From Croceibacterium_A sp035555595 (GTDB lineage: Bacteria; Pseudomonadota; Alphaproteobacteria; Sphingomonadales; Sphingomonadaceae): a stretch of DNA of 64,000 nucleotides. The position numbers and the translations under genes are program-made. This document shows, piece after piece, positions 19,401 through 26,308 of this stretch. The stretch lies in NCBI GenBank assembly GCA_035555595.1, contig DATMGK010000073.1, positions 12,532 through 76,531 on the forward strand, read 5' to 3'. Positions within the stretch are counted from its first letter, which is position 1, and the number at the start of each line of letters is the position of its first letter. The notes beneath the pieces were generated by a model that saw nothing but the letters and a program-made list of their open reading frames with translations, was not told the origin of the DNA and searched no databases.

Positions 19401-19555
19401 TTACTAACCATCTTATGAATAGAATATTTTGGCACCACTGGCAGAAGGAATCGAAATTGCCATTTCTTGATGTTGCTAGGTACTCTCTTGCGCCACTGGG
19501 GCTGAAGCCTGCGGACGAGCATACGCAAAATATGCTTAAGGGGCCTAAGAGATAA
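16442..19555 (+). CDS. nucleoside phosphorylase-like effector fused to a degenerate STAND-type module (candidate defence protein)
   Basis: The predicted protein has 1037 residues. Residues about 10-290 form a PNP/UDP-phosphorylase (MTAN-like) domain with ALPEEHDRL, VCVGIAGSL...IGDVCVS, AVETESSGVF and IRGISDHAD. By analogy with E. coli MTAN, E19, E237 and D260 match its catalytic Glu/Glu/Asp, so nucleosidase activity is plausible. Residues about 370-680 resemble a STAND/NACHT region: a strand where the P-loop should be (GIYLKIPKSFPNQTLAWS, no GxxxxGK[ST]), LVVISRAE like a sensor strand, ANHRAELIQLAVDGLL, and a winged-helix-like GLLNETSGSVSFSVSYLEAYLL. The rest is helical and could be the sensor. 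The start is GTG 7 bases after GGGGG, and an AT-rich leader with TATAAG precedes it. Base composition is much more AT-rich than its neighbours, which suggests horizontal gain. Confidence 0.75.
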   Translation: MSDLSQEATILVFVALPEEHDRLLEWFPTLDAIPDKEFVFAEHNIDTDGFRLISVLAKQMGADNAADATAAGIERFSPDLVVCVGIAGSLTQDLKIGDVCVSNEVIDISQNMKIAEVAPVKRFRSRRGRKQPRPSGTRTVIEFSPKPFPVPPELSASFRFLRSHPILKGDLAKWAKEAEVRRSELIGATSGEGFAEDFAQDPIAEIGPIISGPVVASGDFKDALKKIDRKILAVETESSGVFRASAKAGVPCITIRGISDHADVSKGALERTTKLAARRLAVDNAISYFSLQLRNPTFMRVASSHLEEAVQPQLFQPNESEPDKVLAKISGDLDSYLEKMSPEYKHRPNNANLPIPRISRDSIDEDIDDLEVKMPKVIFDALQESRGIYLKIPKSFPNQTLAWSIGQSLLRAEIDGRQILPLVVSGDEITPPSKGIIHATGIDPAASAISHHFMPVIIVSEPQFHSEPKISFLIRELEKYTSCPLVVISRAESPTEQIDRIKAYLALVDHVTAPVPFNEIANYLEAAFEMKPEEADSVASRLNETFSKFRLHTHPAYFVGLQESAIDALIQANHRAELIQLAVDGLLSFVVAFDESPVKLSRTTREEFLTNLAFDIRVEGRSFSRDELYLYAREFADRKALEIQPEVFLRGYFAVGLLNETSGSVSFSVSYLEAYLLSERLRANAKAASRYFDPEKVDFDQFTFDLYVERGACDEVVAAICAHAQQALTKCEDAKNVYLGREVRPKALSSPHMLLKMAQQLGQAAGRMAEPSDGVTVRSEKQRLLDTREEVRGRVASKDPSKNDDLPEKTKAEFERLDNLARASTLLATLIGSGAERLDGAVKVKVGRLVLKVLERFLHYWTVNRMTIDFGELREELKSDETVNRIIKELGLYQENESEIRQDLMLFLDDQELRLLSGPAGILLNRLSQYAGVRSLRPIFGHLKPTNGIERLFRDVWLMDVEHRDGKKALKETLQHYKGSPLLRLVVTNHLMNRIFWHHWQKESKLPFLDVARYSLAPLGLKPADEHTQNMLKGPKR

Positions 19556-19647
19556 TACCTTTTGTGCTGATTCTGATCCATTTTCCTACACACCCCCATC
19601 GCGCATAAGAAACCCGGTTCTCCCTTTCTCCCATAAGGACAGAACCG

Positions 19648-20952
19648 ATGACCCAGTCCGTCGCGCCGCGCTTACCGCAGGATCGCTTCGCGCTTCCCGG
19701 CCAGATTTCCTCACCTGACAGCGCCGCCGCGTCCCCTCCCGTTACGGATACGGCTCGCCCCGCGACGCATCCGGCCGGGCGGGGCTGGGTGCCGCTCTCG
19801 CGCGATCTGGGCATTCCTTCGGAACATGGCGTGGAGGACCCGGTGGCGGCCCTCGGCCATGGCGCGGTGTTCACGCGGGAGAGGCGCATCCGCTTTCTCG
19901 ATCACCTCGCGATGAAGGGCAACGTGCGCGCCGCGGCCATGCGCGTTGGGGTCAGTCACGAGACGGCCTATCGCGCGCGGCGGCAGGATGCGGCCTTCGC
20001 GGCGCTGTGGGATGCGGCGCTGGTCCACGCGCGCAGCTATGCGGAACAGGTGCTGGCCACGCGCGCGCTCGATGGGGTGGAGGTGCCGATCGTCTATCAC
20101 GGTGAAGTGCTCGGCCATCAGGTGCGCCACGATCCGCGTCTGCTGCTGGCCCACATCGCGCGGCTGGACCGGCATGTGGAGGAAAACCTCGACGCGGTGG
20201 AGCGGGCAGGGCGGTTTGACGAATTGCTCGCCACTTACGCCGGCCACCCCGCGCCGCCGGATTTCGCGCAGGCGGCGGAGGAGGCGCATGGCTGGAGCGA
20301 TCAGGCCGCCCCCGACCTGCCGCCCACGCGGCGGGACTATGTCGTCTGGCGCCGCAGCGAGGAGATCGGCGGCAGCGACCGGGAAGCCGAGGCCCGCCGC
20401 ATGGCCGCCGCCACGCGCGCCGCTGGCGATCAATGGGACGACTGGCACGACGGCGCGCTGCACTGCGTCCGCACGCTGGTCGAAGGGGAGGGCGATCCCA
20501 CACCCCCCTCATCCATCCCCGCAAACGCGGGAACCCAGAGCGCAACAACACCCCCATCCCCGCTGGCTTCCCGCCTTCGCGGGAATGACGAGGGGCGGGA
20601 TGGTAACGAGGATGCCGACCGCAGGAATAACAAGGGCGGAGGCCGGAACAGCGAGAGCGCACACGCCCCCTCTTTCGTCATCCCCCCCTCTTTCGTCATC
20701 CCCGCGAAGGCGGGGATCCAGAGCGACACAGCACCCTCATCCCCGCTGCATTCCCCCCTGCACGGGAATGACGAAGGAAAGCGCGCGGCCCCACGAAATA
20801 AAGGCGCATCATTCCCGCCCGGAACCCTGTCACAAGTGTCAACCCGCGCCGCGCGGAAGCGCCAAAACGAAGGGTTGCGGAACAGGGATGGCGCTGTCAC
20901 GTTGACCTTGTCCGGAGCGGCGCCGGGATCAACGAATCCCTCTCTTTCCTGA
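19648..20952 (+). CDS. terminase small-subunit-like HTH protein with a repeat-derived C-terminus
   Basis: The 434-residue protein has a helix-turn-helix core at about residues 75-175 (FLDHLAMKGNVRAAAMRVG, then VSHETAYRARRQDAAFAALW, then RLLLAHIARLDRH). This resembles phage terminase small subunits and a family often seen in sphingomonad chromosomes. From about residue 285 the frame crosses two palindromic repeat elements that encode low-complexity SFVIPAKAGIQS-like and GNDEG segments, so the C-terminal third is unlikely to be ancestral protein sequence. The start has AAGGA well placed. No other phage genes are near. Confidence 0.7.
   Translation: MTQSVAPRLPQDRFALPGQISSPDSAAASPPVTDTARPATHPAGRGWVPLSRDLGIPSEHGVEDPVAALGHGAVFTRERRIRFLDHLAMKGNVRAAAMRVGVSHETAYRARRQDAAFAALWDAALVHARSYAEQVLATRALDGVEVPIVYHGEVLGHQVRHDPRLLLAHIARLDRHVEENLDAVERAGRFDELLATYAGHPAPPDFAQAAEEAHGWSDQAAPDLPPTRRDYVVWRRSEEIGGSDREAEARRMAAATRAAGDQWDDWHDGALHCVRTLVEGEGDPTPPSSIPANAGTQSATTPPSPLASRLRGNDEGRDGNEDADRRNNKGGGRNSESAHAPSFVIPPSFVIPAKAGIQSDTAPSSPLHSPLHGNDEGKRAAPRNKGASFPPGTLSQVSTRAARKRQNEGLRNRDGAVTLTLSGAAPGSTNPSLS
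20514..20591. repeat. palindromic REP-like element, copy A
   Basis: An element of about 78 bases has complementary G+C-rich arms: ATCCCCGCAAACGCGGGAA on the left, and CCCGCCTTCGCGGG followed by AATGACGA on the right. It belongs to the 'CCCGCGAAGGCGGG ... GGAATGACGA' class of repeats scattered in proteobacterial genomes. It lies inside the reading frame of the terminase-like HTH gene. Confidence 0.75.
20673..20774. repeat. palindromic REP-like element, copy B, with a short tandem duplication
   Basis: The main element starts TCGTCATCCCCGCGAAGGCG at 20693 and ends CGGGAATGACGA. Its ends are inverted copies of each other, and the left arm itself is a hairpin (CCCCGC/GAAG/GCGGGG). Just before it, the TTTCGTCATCCCC unit occurs twice at an 18-base interval, which looks like a partial duplication of the left end. 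Both fall in the same reading frame as copy A. Confidence 0.75.
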
Positions 20953-21000
20953 ACTTGCTTCGGGATCGGACGTCGCTTTCGACTAAGGAGGGAGACACTG

Positions 21001-21474
21001 ATGAACAGGTTCACGAAGGGAAGTTTTGCCGTTCTGGGTTCGCTGGCGATGGGGCTCGGCCTTGCCGGTCCGGCTGCGGCGCAGTTCGGCGGGCCGCCTC
21101 CGCCGCCCAACACCGGCGTGCCGGTCTATGCGGGGCTGAATGGCTGGTCCGAAGTGCCGGGGCCGGGCGATGGGTCGGGCAGTGGCCGGGTCACGCTGGT
21201 GGTCGATCCGCCCAAGGGCCAGATTTGCTACATGTTCTATGACGTGATCACTCAGGACAAGCCGACCGTGGCCCACGTCCACACGGGCGCGGCGGGTCAG
21301 GCTGGCGCGCCGGTGGTGACGTTGCAGGCGCCTGTCGATGGCACGGCCAGCGGCTGTCTGCCGATCGCGGCCGATCTGGCGCAGGCCATCGTGGCCAATC
21401 CGGCCGGTTACTACGTCAACGTCCACAGCGCCGCCTTCCCGCAAGGCGCCATCCGCGGCCAGCTTCAGGGCTGA
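21001..21474 (+). CDS. CHRD domain secreted protein
   Basis: The 157-residue protein has a clear Sec signal peptide ending PAAAQ. A short Gly/Pro stretch (FGGPPPPP) follows, then a CHRD domain with VAHVHTGAAGQAGAPVV and the closing NVHSAAFPQGAIRGQL, the most conserved part of the family. CHRD domains are secreted immunoglobulin-like folds first seen in chordin; their bacterial role is not settled. A perfect Shine-Dalgarno AAGGAGG precedes the ATG. It stands alone. Confidence 0.88.
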   Translation: MNRFTKGSFAVLGSLAMGLGLAGPAAAQFGGPPPPPNTGVPVYAGLNGWSEVPGPGDGSGSGRVTLVVDPPKGQICYMFYDVITQDKPTVAHVHTGAAGQAGAPVVTLQAPVDGTASGCLPIAADLAQAIVANPAGYYVNVHSAAFPQGAIRGQLQG

Positions 21475-21545
21475 CGTCGCGCATCCCCGTCCGGCCTCCC
21501 GCGAAGGGGCCGGGCGCAGGGGCGGCGATGTAGTGTGAGGTCGGG

Positions 21546-22034
21546 TTAGTCGAGCAGCGCCAGTTGCACTTGCCCGCGACCGGCGCGGACCAGGCCGATC
21601 TCGTCGGCGGCGGCGCGGGACAGGTCGATCACGCGGTTGCCGTGGAACGGGCCGCGATCGTTGATCCGTACTATCACCGATTGCTCGCCCCGGCTCACCC
21701 GAACCCGGCTGCCGAAAGGCAGGGTGCGGTGCGCGGCGGTGTACTCTGTGGGGTCGAAGGCTTCGCCGCTGGCGGTCTTGCGGCCCGCGAACTCGGCGCC
21801 GTACCAGCTGGCCATGCCGCCGCCGATGTCGTCACCCGCGTCTTCGGCTTCGGTGGTCTCGATTTCGGAAGCCTCAAACCGCGGCAGCTCCGCGTCCTCA
21901 GCCGGAACAACCTCGTCCGCCACAACAGCGGGCTCAGTCTCAGCAGCCGCCAGCGCCGCAGTCAACGAACCGCCGAGCAGGGCAGCGGCCAGCGAAGCGC
22001 GTAGCAGCATGGTTCTTGGATTCCCGTCCGCCAT
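21546..22034 (-). CDS. rlpA: RlpA-like septal-ring lytic transglycosylase family protein
   Basis: RlpA proteins cleave naked glycan strands in the periplasm. The 162-residue protein has a signal segment (SLAAALLGGSLTAALAAAE), an acidic linker, and a C-terminal double-psi beta-barrel with GMASWYGAEFAGRKTASGE, AAHRTLPFGSRVRV and VRINDRGPFHGNRVIDLS. The catalytic Asp of the NDRGPF motif is present. No SPOR domain follows, so it is a short RlpA; septal targeting is not supported. The stop is near the end of the preceding convergent CHRD gene. Confidence 0.88.
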   Translation of the reverse strand: MADGNPRTMLLRASLAAALLGGSLTAALAAAETEPAVVADEVVPAEDAELPRFEASEIETTEAEDAGDDIGGGMASWYGAEFAGRKTASGEAFDPTEYTAAHRTLPFGSRVRVSRGEQSVIVRINDRGPFHGNRVIDLSRAAADEIGLVRAGRGQVQLALLD

Positions 22035-22822
22035 GGCCCGGGACTCCTAAGGAGGCAAAAAGAGTCGGGATACCCACCCGCATTCATCCCGCCCCAGTTC
22101 GGCCACACTTCGTCCGTTCCCAAACCGCCTCCCCGGCAAAAGCAGGGGCTCAGGCGAGTCAAAGCCAGAATGCTCGAAGGCATCGTTCAATGTTGAAATG
22201 GGGCACCAAAAGAGAAATGGGGCCAGCCTCGCGGCCGACCCCACTCTCGCCGGCGTGTGGGCCCCGAAGGACACTTTACGCCCGGCGTCTTCAAAGCCGC
22301 TATGACATATCCCCGAAGGGATGTGCCGGGGAGCGGCGTCTCTGTCGCCCGGCGCTCGCGCCGGCGCCGGTTCCGTCAGCGGCGGGTCTCGGATCACGAA
22401 GATCGATTCCGTGCCAACCGTCGGTTCCGCGACCGAGTCTTGTCCATCCTTGCTTCAGGCGGTTCGGCGTTGTCCGAAGACGCTGCGTCACCTCGGCATG
22501 GACTTCAAAGTCCGGTCTTGTCGATTTTGCGCCTTCGCGATTTCAGTGGATCGGTTTGGTTTACCCGAAGGGCTCCCGCTCCGTTCCTCCACCGCGCGGC
22601 ATCTCGCCATCGCGTCGATACGGTTCCGAAATCCCTTCTCCGCCGCTGGCCTTTCAGCCTTTGCCTCGGAAGGGCCAATCCCCGTTCGATAAGTTGAAGG
22701 TGCGCCGCCCGGATGATTCGGGCAATGGGCCAGCGCGCCATTTATCCACTTCTGGCGCTATTGCCAGTGGACAAGGCTGGATAACTCCACCGTCCGCCGC
22801 AAAATGGCAAAACCGGGTGAAA
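22035..22822. other. 788-base stretch with no convincing gene
   Basis: Between rlpA and argG both strands have open frames, but none shows a known motif, a ribosome-binding site or protein-like composition. The sequence has several short palindromes built on CCGAAGG (near 22264, 22313 and 22565) and a GGACTTC/GAAGTCC-type inverted repeat near 22503. It ends with a large hairpin just behind argG. I checked for RNase P, tmRNA, 4.5S and 6S signatures and saw none. It may be decayed coding DNA or an unrecognised structured RNA. Confidence 0.5.
22742..22784 (-). terminator. large hairpin downstream of argG
   Basis: The outer arms TTATCCA and TGGATAA are perfect inverted copies, and inside them CTGGC/GCCAG closes a 6-base loop (GCTATT). 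It lies about 40 bases after the argG stop on its strand, so a transcript-end role is likely, although there is no U-tract. The arms resemble DnaA-box cores, which I consider coincidental. Confidence 0.4.
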
Positions 22823-24040
22823 TTATCGCCGATCGCGCTGCGCCAATAGCCGCAACCGCAGCGCATTCAGCTTGATGAAGCCGGCGGCGTCCTGCTGGTC
22901 ATAAGCGCCGGCATCGTCCTCGAACGTCACATGGCGTTCCGAATAGAGGCTGTTCGCGCTCTTGCGGCCGACCACCTGCGCCAGCCCCTTGTAGAGCTTC
23001 AGCCGCACGGTGCCGGAAACTTTCTCCTGGCTTAGGTCGATTGCGGCCTGCAGCATTTCACGCTCCGGCGCGAACCAGAAGCCGTTGTAGATCAGTTCCG
23101 CGTACCTCGGCATCAACTCATCCTTGAGATGCGCTGCGCCGCGATCCAGCGTGATGCTCTCGATACCGCGATGGGCCACGGCGTAGATCGTGCCGCCGGG
23201 CGTTTCGTACATGCCGCGGCTCTTCATGCCGACGAAGCGGTTCTCCACCAGATCGAGGCGACCGATGCCATGCTTGCGGCCCAGATCGTTTAGTGCGGTC
23301 AGCAGGCTGGCGGGACTCATTGCCACGCCGTTCAGCGCCACACCGTCACCCTTCTCGAACTCGATCTCGATGTATTCGGGCGTATCCGGTGCGTTTTCCG
23401 GGTTGTCGGTGCGCGAGAAGACGTAGTCCGGCACCTCCTGCCAGGGGTCTTCCAGCACTTTCCCTTCGGAGGACGTGTGCAGCAGGTTGGCATCGGTGGA
23501 GAACGGGCTTTCGCCGCGCTTGTCCTTCGGAACCGGGATCTGGTGTTGTTCCGCCCACTGGATCAGCGCTGTGCGGCTGGTCAGGTCCCACTCGCGCCAC
23601 GGGGCGATGACCTTGATATTCGGGTCAAGCGCATAGGCGGAAAGTTCGAAGCGCACCTGATCGTTGCCCTTGCCGGTCGCGCCATGAGCCACGGCGTCGG
23701 CGCCGGTTTCGTGCGCGATCTCGACCAGTCGCTTAGAGATCAGCGGCCGCGCGATCGATGTGCCCAGCAGGTAATCGCCTTCATAGCGGGCATTGGCGCG
23801 CATCATCGGGAACACGAAGTCGCGCACGAATTCCTCGCGCAGGTCGTCGATATAGATGTGTTCCGGCCGGATACCCATCAGCTCCGCCTTCTGGCGTGCC
23901 GGTTCCAGTTCCTCGCCCTGACCGAGATCGGCGGTGAAGGTCACAACTTCGCAGTTGTAGGTGACCTGCAACCACTTGAGGATCACGCTGGTGTCGAGGC
24001 CGCCGGAATAGGCAAGGACGACGCGCTTGATATCAGACAT
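22823..24040 (-). CDS. argG: argininosuccinate synthase
   Basis: ArgG joins citrulline and aspartate using ATP to make argininosuccinate in arginine biosynthesis. The 405-residue protein starts MSDIKRVVLAYSGGLDTSV, with the PP-loop AYSGGLDTS that binds ATP. It continues with ADLGQGEE, AHGATGKGNDQVRFE and the RFVGMKSRGMYETPGG segment, all typical. A longer in-frame reading through an upstream Arg-rich tail exists but lacks family similarity. It is divergent from the DUF1801 gene with about 80 bases between them. Confidence 0.98.
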   Translation of the reverse strand: MSDIKRVVLAYSGGLDTSVILKWLQVTYNCEVVTFTADLGQGEELEPARQKAELMGIRPEHIYIDDLREEFVRDFVFPMMRANARYEGDYLLGTSIARPLISKRLVEIAHETGADAVAHGATGKGNDQVRFELSAYALDPNIKVIAPWREWDLTSRTALIQWAEQHQIPVPKDKRGESPFSTDANLLHTSSEGKVLEDPWQEVPDYVFSRTDNPENAPDTPEYIEIEFEKGDGVALNGVAMSPASLLTALNDLGRKHGIGRLDLVENRFVGMKSRGMYETPGGTIYAVAHRGIESITLDRGAAHLKDELMPRYAELIYNGFWFAPEREMLQAAIDLSQEKVSGTVRLKLYKGLAQVVGRKSANSLYSERHVTFEDDAGAYDQQDAAGFIKLNALRLRLLAQRDRR

Positions 24041-24122
24041 GGACGTTGTTCTCCGGCGGGTAAGCGAGCAGAATGCGGCGCAGCCCCTAGGCCAGCGCGG
24101 GGTGCTCGGCAAGGAGAGAGAG

Positions 24123-24587
24123 ATGGCAAAGGCCGAACTCAAGACAGCCGCTAACAACGCAAGCGTCGCAGACTTCCTCTCCGCACTGCCCGACCCGCGC
24201 CAGCGAGCCGATGCACAGGCGCTCGATGCGCTCTATCGACGGGTGACAGGCCTCGAACCGAAGATGTGGGGACCGAACATCGTCGGCTACGGAAGCTATG
24301 AGTACCGCTACGAGAGTGGCCGTGCGGGAACGATGTGCAAGGCTGGCTTCAGTCCGCGAAAGGCGGCGCTCACGCTTTATCTTGCCGGGTCTTACGGCGA
24401 CCAGCAGGCGGAGGCGGACGATCTGTTCGCGCGGCTGGGCAAGCATTCGACCGGCAAGGCCTGCCTCTATGTGAAGCGGCTCGATCAGGTGGACCTGGAT
24501 GTCCTCGAAAGGCTGGTGGCGCTCAGTTGGGAGAGGATGGATAGCCATCTGGCAGAGCAGGTGGCGAGCTTCGGCGCAAAGTCTTGA
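24123..24587 (+). CDS. DUF1801 (YdhG-like) protein
   Basis: The 154-residue soluble protein fits the DUF1801/YdhG fold. It shows MWGPNIVGYGSYEYRYESGR near residue 48, GFSPRKAALTLYL, and the closing KACLYVKRLDQVDLDVLERLV. The fold resembles iron-chaperone/frataxin-like proteins in some annotations, but no metal site is evident and the function is unknown. The ATG follows GAGAGAG. It is divergent from argG and needs its own promoter in that short gap. Confidence 0.85.
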   Translation: MAKAELKTAANNASVADFLSALPDPRQRADAQALDALYRRVTGLEPKMWGPNIVGYGSYEYRYESGRAGTMCKAGFSPRKAALTLYLAGSYGDQQAEADDLFARLGKHSTGKACLYVKRLDQVDLDVLERLVALSWERMDSHLAEQVASFGAKS

Positions 24588-24591
24588 ACAT

Positions 24592-24888
24592 TCAGCGCGC
24601 GCGGCGCGCGCCCACTTGCGGGTTAAGCTCGCCGATGCGGTTCAGCCACGCCTTGGGCTTGCGCAGCAGATCGCGGGGATATTCCACCCTCAGTCCGGCG
24701 AGTTCCGCCATATGACCGACGAAGTGGATGCAATTGCGCGTATCCAGTTCGTATACTTTCCCGGCGCGTCACGCCACGCGGCCATTTCTTCTGATCTGCG
24801 CCAGCGGGGCATCGCTCCAGCAGACCAGCGCTGCGACGGTTAGCAGCAGACGGGCAAGAACCGCCCGCCGGAAGAATACCGGTGGCAT
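24592..24888 (-). pseudogene. remnant of a secreted protein gene with an in-frame stop
   Basis: The frame starts MPPVFFRRAVLARLLLTVAA with a signal-peptide-like hydrophobic stretch ending near APLAQ, and hits TGA after 39 codons. In the same frame it then continues for 58 codons with protein-like sequence (YELDTRNCIHFVGHMAELAG, then LRVEYPRDLLRKPKAWLNRI) to a normal stop. The small size, missing middle and internal stop suggest an ancestral gene with a large internal deletion. The NC-IHF motif suggests a Cys/His site, but the family is not identified. It lies just downstream of the CFA-like gene. Confidence 0.55.
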
Positions 24889-24953
24889 GCTACCTGCTCT
24901 GCATCCGGTGGGGGCGCACAAACATCGCGCGCCGCCCACGGCGGCAACGGGTG

Positions 24954-26231
24954 TTACTCCGCGGCCTGCGCCAGATGCCAGACGGGCGGCTCCTCGCTTT
25001 CGCGCAGACGCTCGCTCTCGTGGTGCATGAATTCGCGCGTCATCGGTATGGCGGCGCGATCCTTCACATAGACCAGCTGCCAGTTGACCAGCTTGCCGTG
25101 GCGGAAGCTCTGCTCCGCGCCTGCAAGATAGAACTGCCACATGCGATAGAACGTCTCGTCGTACATGCCGACGATCTCGTCCTTGTGCATCACGGTGCGG
25201 TTGTACCACTCCTCCAGCGTGTGGCTGTAGTGGAAGCGCATGGCCTCCACGTCCATTACCTGCCAGCCGGCCTTCTCGCTTTCGCTCACCAGTTCCGACA
25301 GGGCAGGGATATAGCCGCCGGGGAAGATGTACTTGCGCGTCCAGGCATCGGTAAAACCGGGAGGGCCCGCGCGGCCGCAACAGTGGCTGAACATCACGCC
25401 ATCGGGCTTCAGCAGCTTGGCGGTATGCTGGAAGAACTGCGGGTAATGCGGTGTGCCGACGTGTTCCAGCAGGCCGACGCTGCTGATCCGGTCGAACTGC
25501 CCTTCTACATCGCGGTAATCCATCAGCGCGAACTTGACCTTGTCGTCCACGCCCGCGGCTTTCGCACGTTCCTTGCAGAAAGCGATCTGGTCCGGCGCCA
25601 GCGCCACGCCCAGCACTTCGCAGCCGTAATGCTTGTTCAGATAGAGCGCCAGGCCGCCCCAGCCACATCCGATGTCCAGCACCTTCATGCCCGGCTTCAG
25701 ATACATCTTCGCGGCGATGTGGGCCTTCTTGTCCAGTTGGGCCTTTTCCAGGCTCACATCCGGATCACGATAGTATCCCATTGTGTATTGCCGGTCCTCG
25801 TCAAGGAACAGCTCGTACAGGCGCCGGGTCAGGTTATAGGTGTGTTCGGCGTTCTTGCGTGCCTTGCCGCGCAGGTTGATGCTGTCGATCTTCGCCAGCG
25901 TTTTCTGCGCGGCGGTGCGCAGCGGGCCCTTTGGCCTCAACGAAGCACCGCCATCGCGTTTCGCGTTCATGGTCACGAACAGCACCATGTCACGGATGTC
26001 GTAAGGTTCTTCGATTTCCAGCCAGCCCCACATATAGGCTTCGCCGGCACCAACCTGGGGATAGCGGGCGATATGCGCGGCGGCCTTCCGGTTGGTCAGG
26101 CGCAGGTGCATCGGCCCACGGTCCATCGTTTCCGCGCCGGGGCCATATTCATAAATCTTGCCGTCGTAATCGGTGATGATCAGACGGCCGGTACGGATCG
26201 CCTTCTTAAGAAACTTATCCAGCAGCCACAT
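24954..26231 (-). CDS. cyclopropane-fatty-acyl-phospholipid synthase family methyltransferase
   Basis: This SAM-dependent enzyme modifies unsaturated acyl chains in membrane phospholipids. The 425-residue protein has the CFA N-terminal lipid-binding region, then the SAM fold with KVLDIGCGWGGLALYL, then SSVGLLEHVG and the family-specific YIFPGGYIPALSE and FHYSHTLEEWYNR. The chosen ATG (MWLLDKFLKKAIRTG) lies 8 bases after GGGGAG. A TTG 57 bases further upstream would add an unlikely tail. It could be a true CFA synthase or a paralogue with another lipid product. Confidence 0.93.
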   Translation of the reverse strand: MWLLDKFLKKAIRTGRLIITDYDGKIYEYGPGAETMDRGPMHLRLTNRKAAAHIARYPQVGAGEAYMWGWLEIEEPYDIRDMVLFVTMNAKRDGGASLRPKGPLRTAAQKTLAKIDSINLRGKARKNAEHTYNLTRRLYELFLDEDRQYTMGYYRDPDVSLEKAQLDKKAHIAAKMYLKPGMKVLDIGCGWGGLALYLNKHYGCEVLGVALAPDQIAFCKERAKAAGVDDKVKFALMDYRDVEGQFDRISSVGLLEHVGTPHYPQFFQHTAKLLKPDGVMFSHCCGRAGPPGFTDAWTRKYIFPGGYIPALSELVSESEKAGWQVMDVEAMRFHYSHTLEEWYNRTVMHKDEIVGMYDETFYRMWQFYLAGAEQSFRHGKLVNWQLVYVKDRAAIPMTREFMHHESERLRESEEPPVWHLAQAAE

Positions 26232-26308
26232 GCAGCCCGTCTCCCCTATGTAGCCGGGCAATAGAACGACGGGCTTGCCCCCTGTCAATCATCGTATCGA
26301 GCAATAGG

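Noticed and set aside
20514..20774. Repeats considered as a CRISPR array
   Set aside because: Only two unequal palindromic elements, no regular spacers and no cas genes.
19648..20952. Terminase-like gene considered as part of a prophage
   Set aside because: No portal, capsid, integrase or lysis genes nearby; neighbours are ordinary chromosomal genes.
22742..22784. TTATCCA boxes considered as DnaA sites or a replication origin
   Set aside because: Only one near match and its inverted partner, forming a hairpin directly behind argG; no AT-rich unwinding region or origin genes.
22016..22849. 277-codon open frame across the rlpA-argG gap
   Set aside because: Pro/Arg/Ser-rich, overlaps both flanking genes, lacks a ribosome-binding site and known motifs; treated as non-coding.
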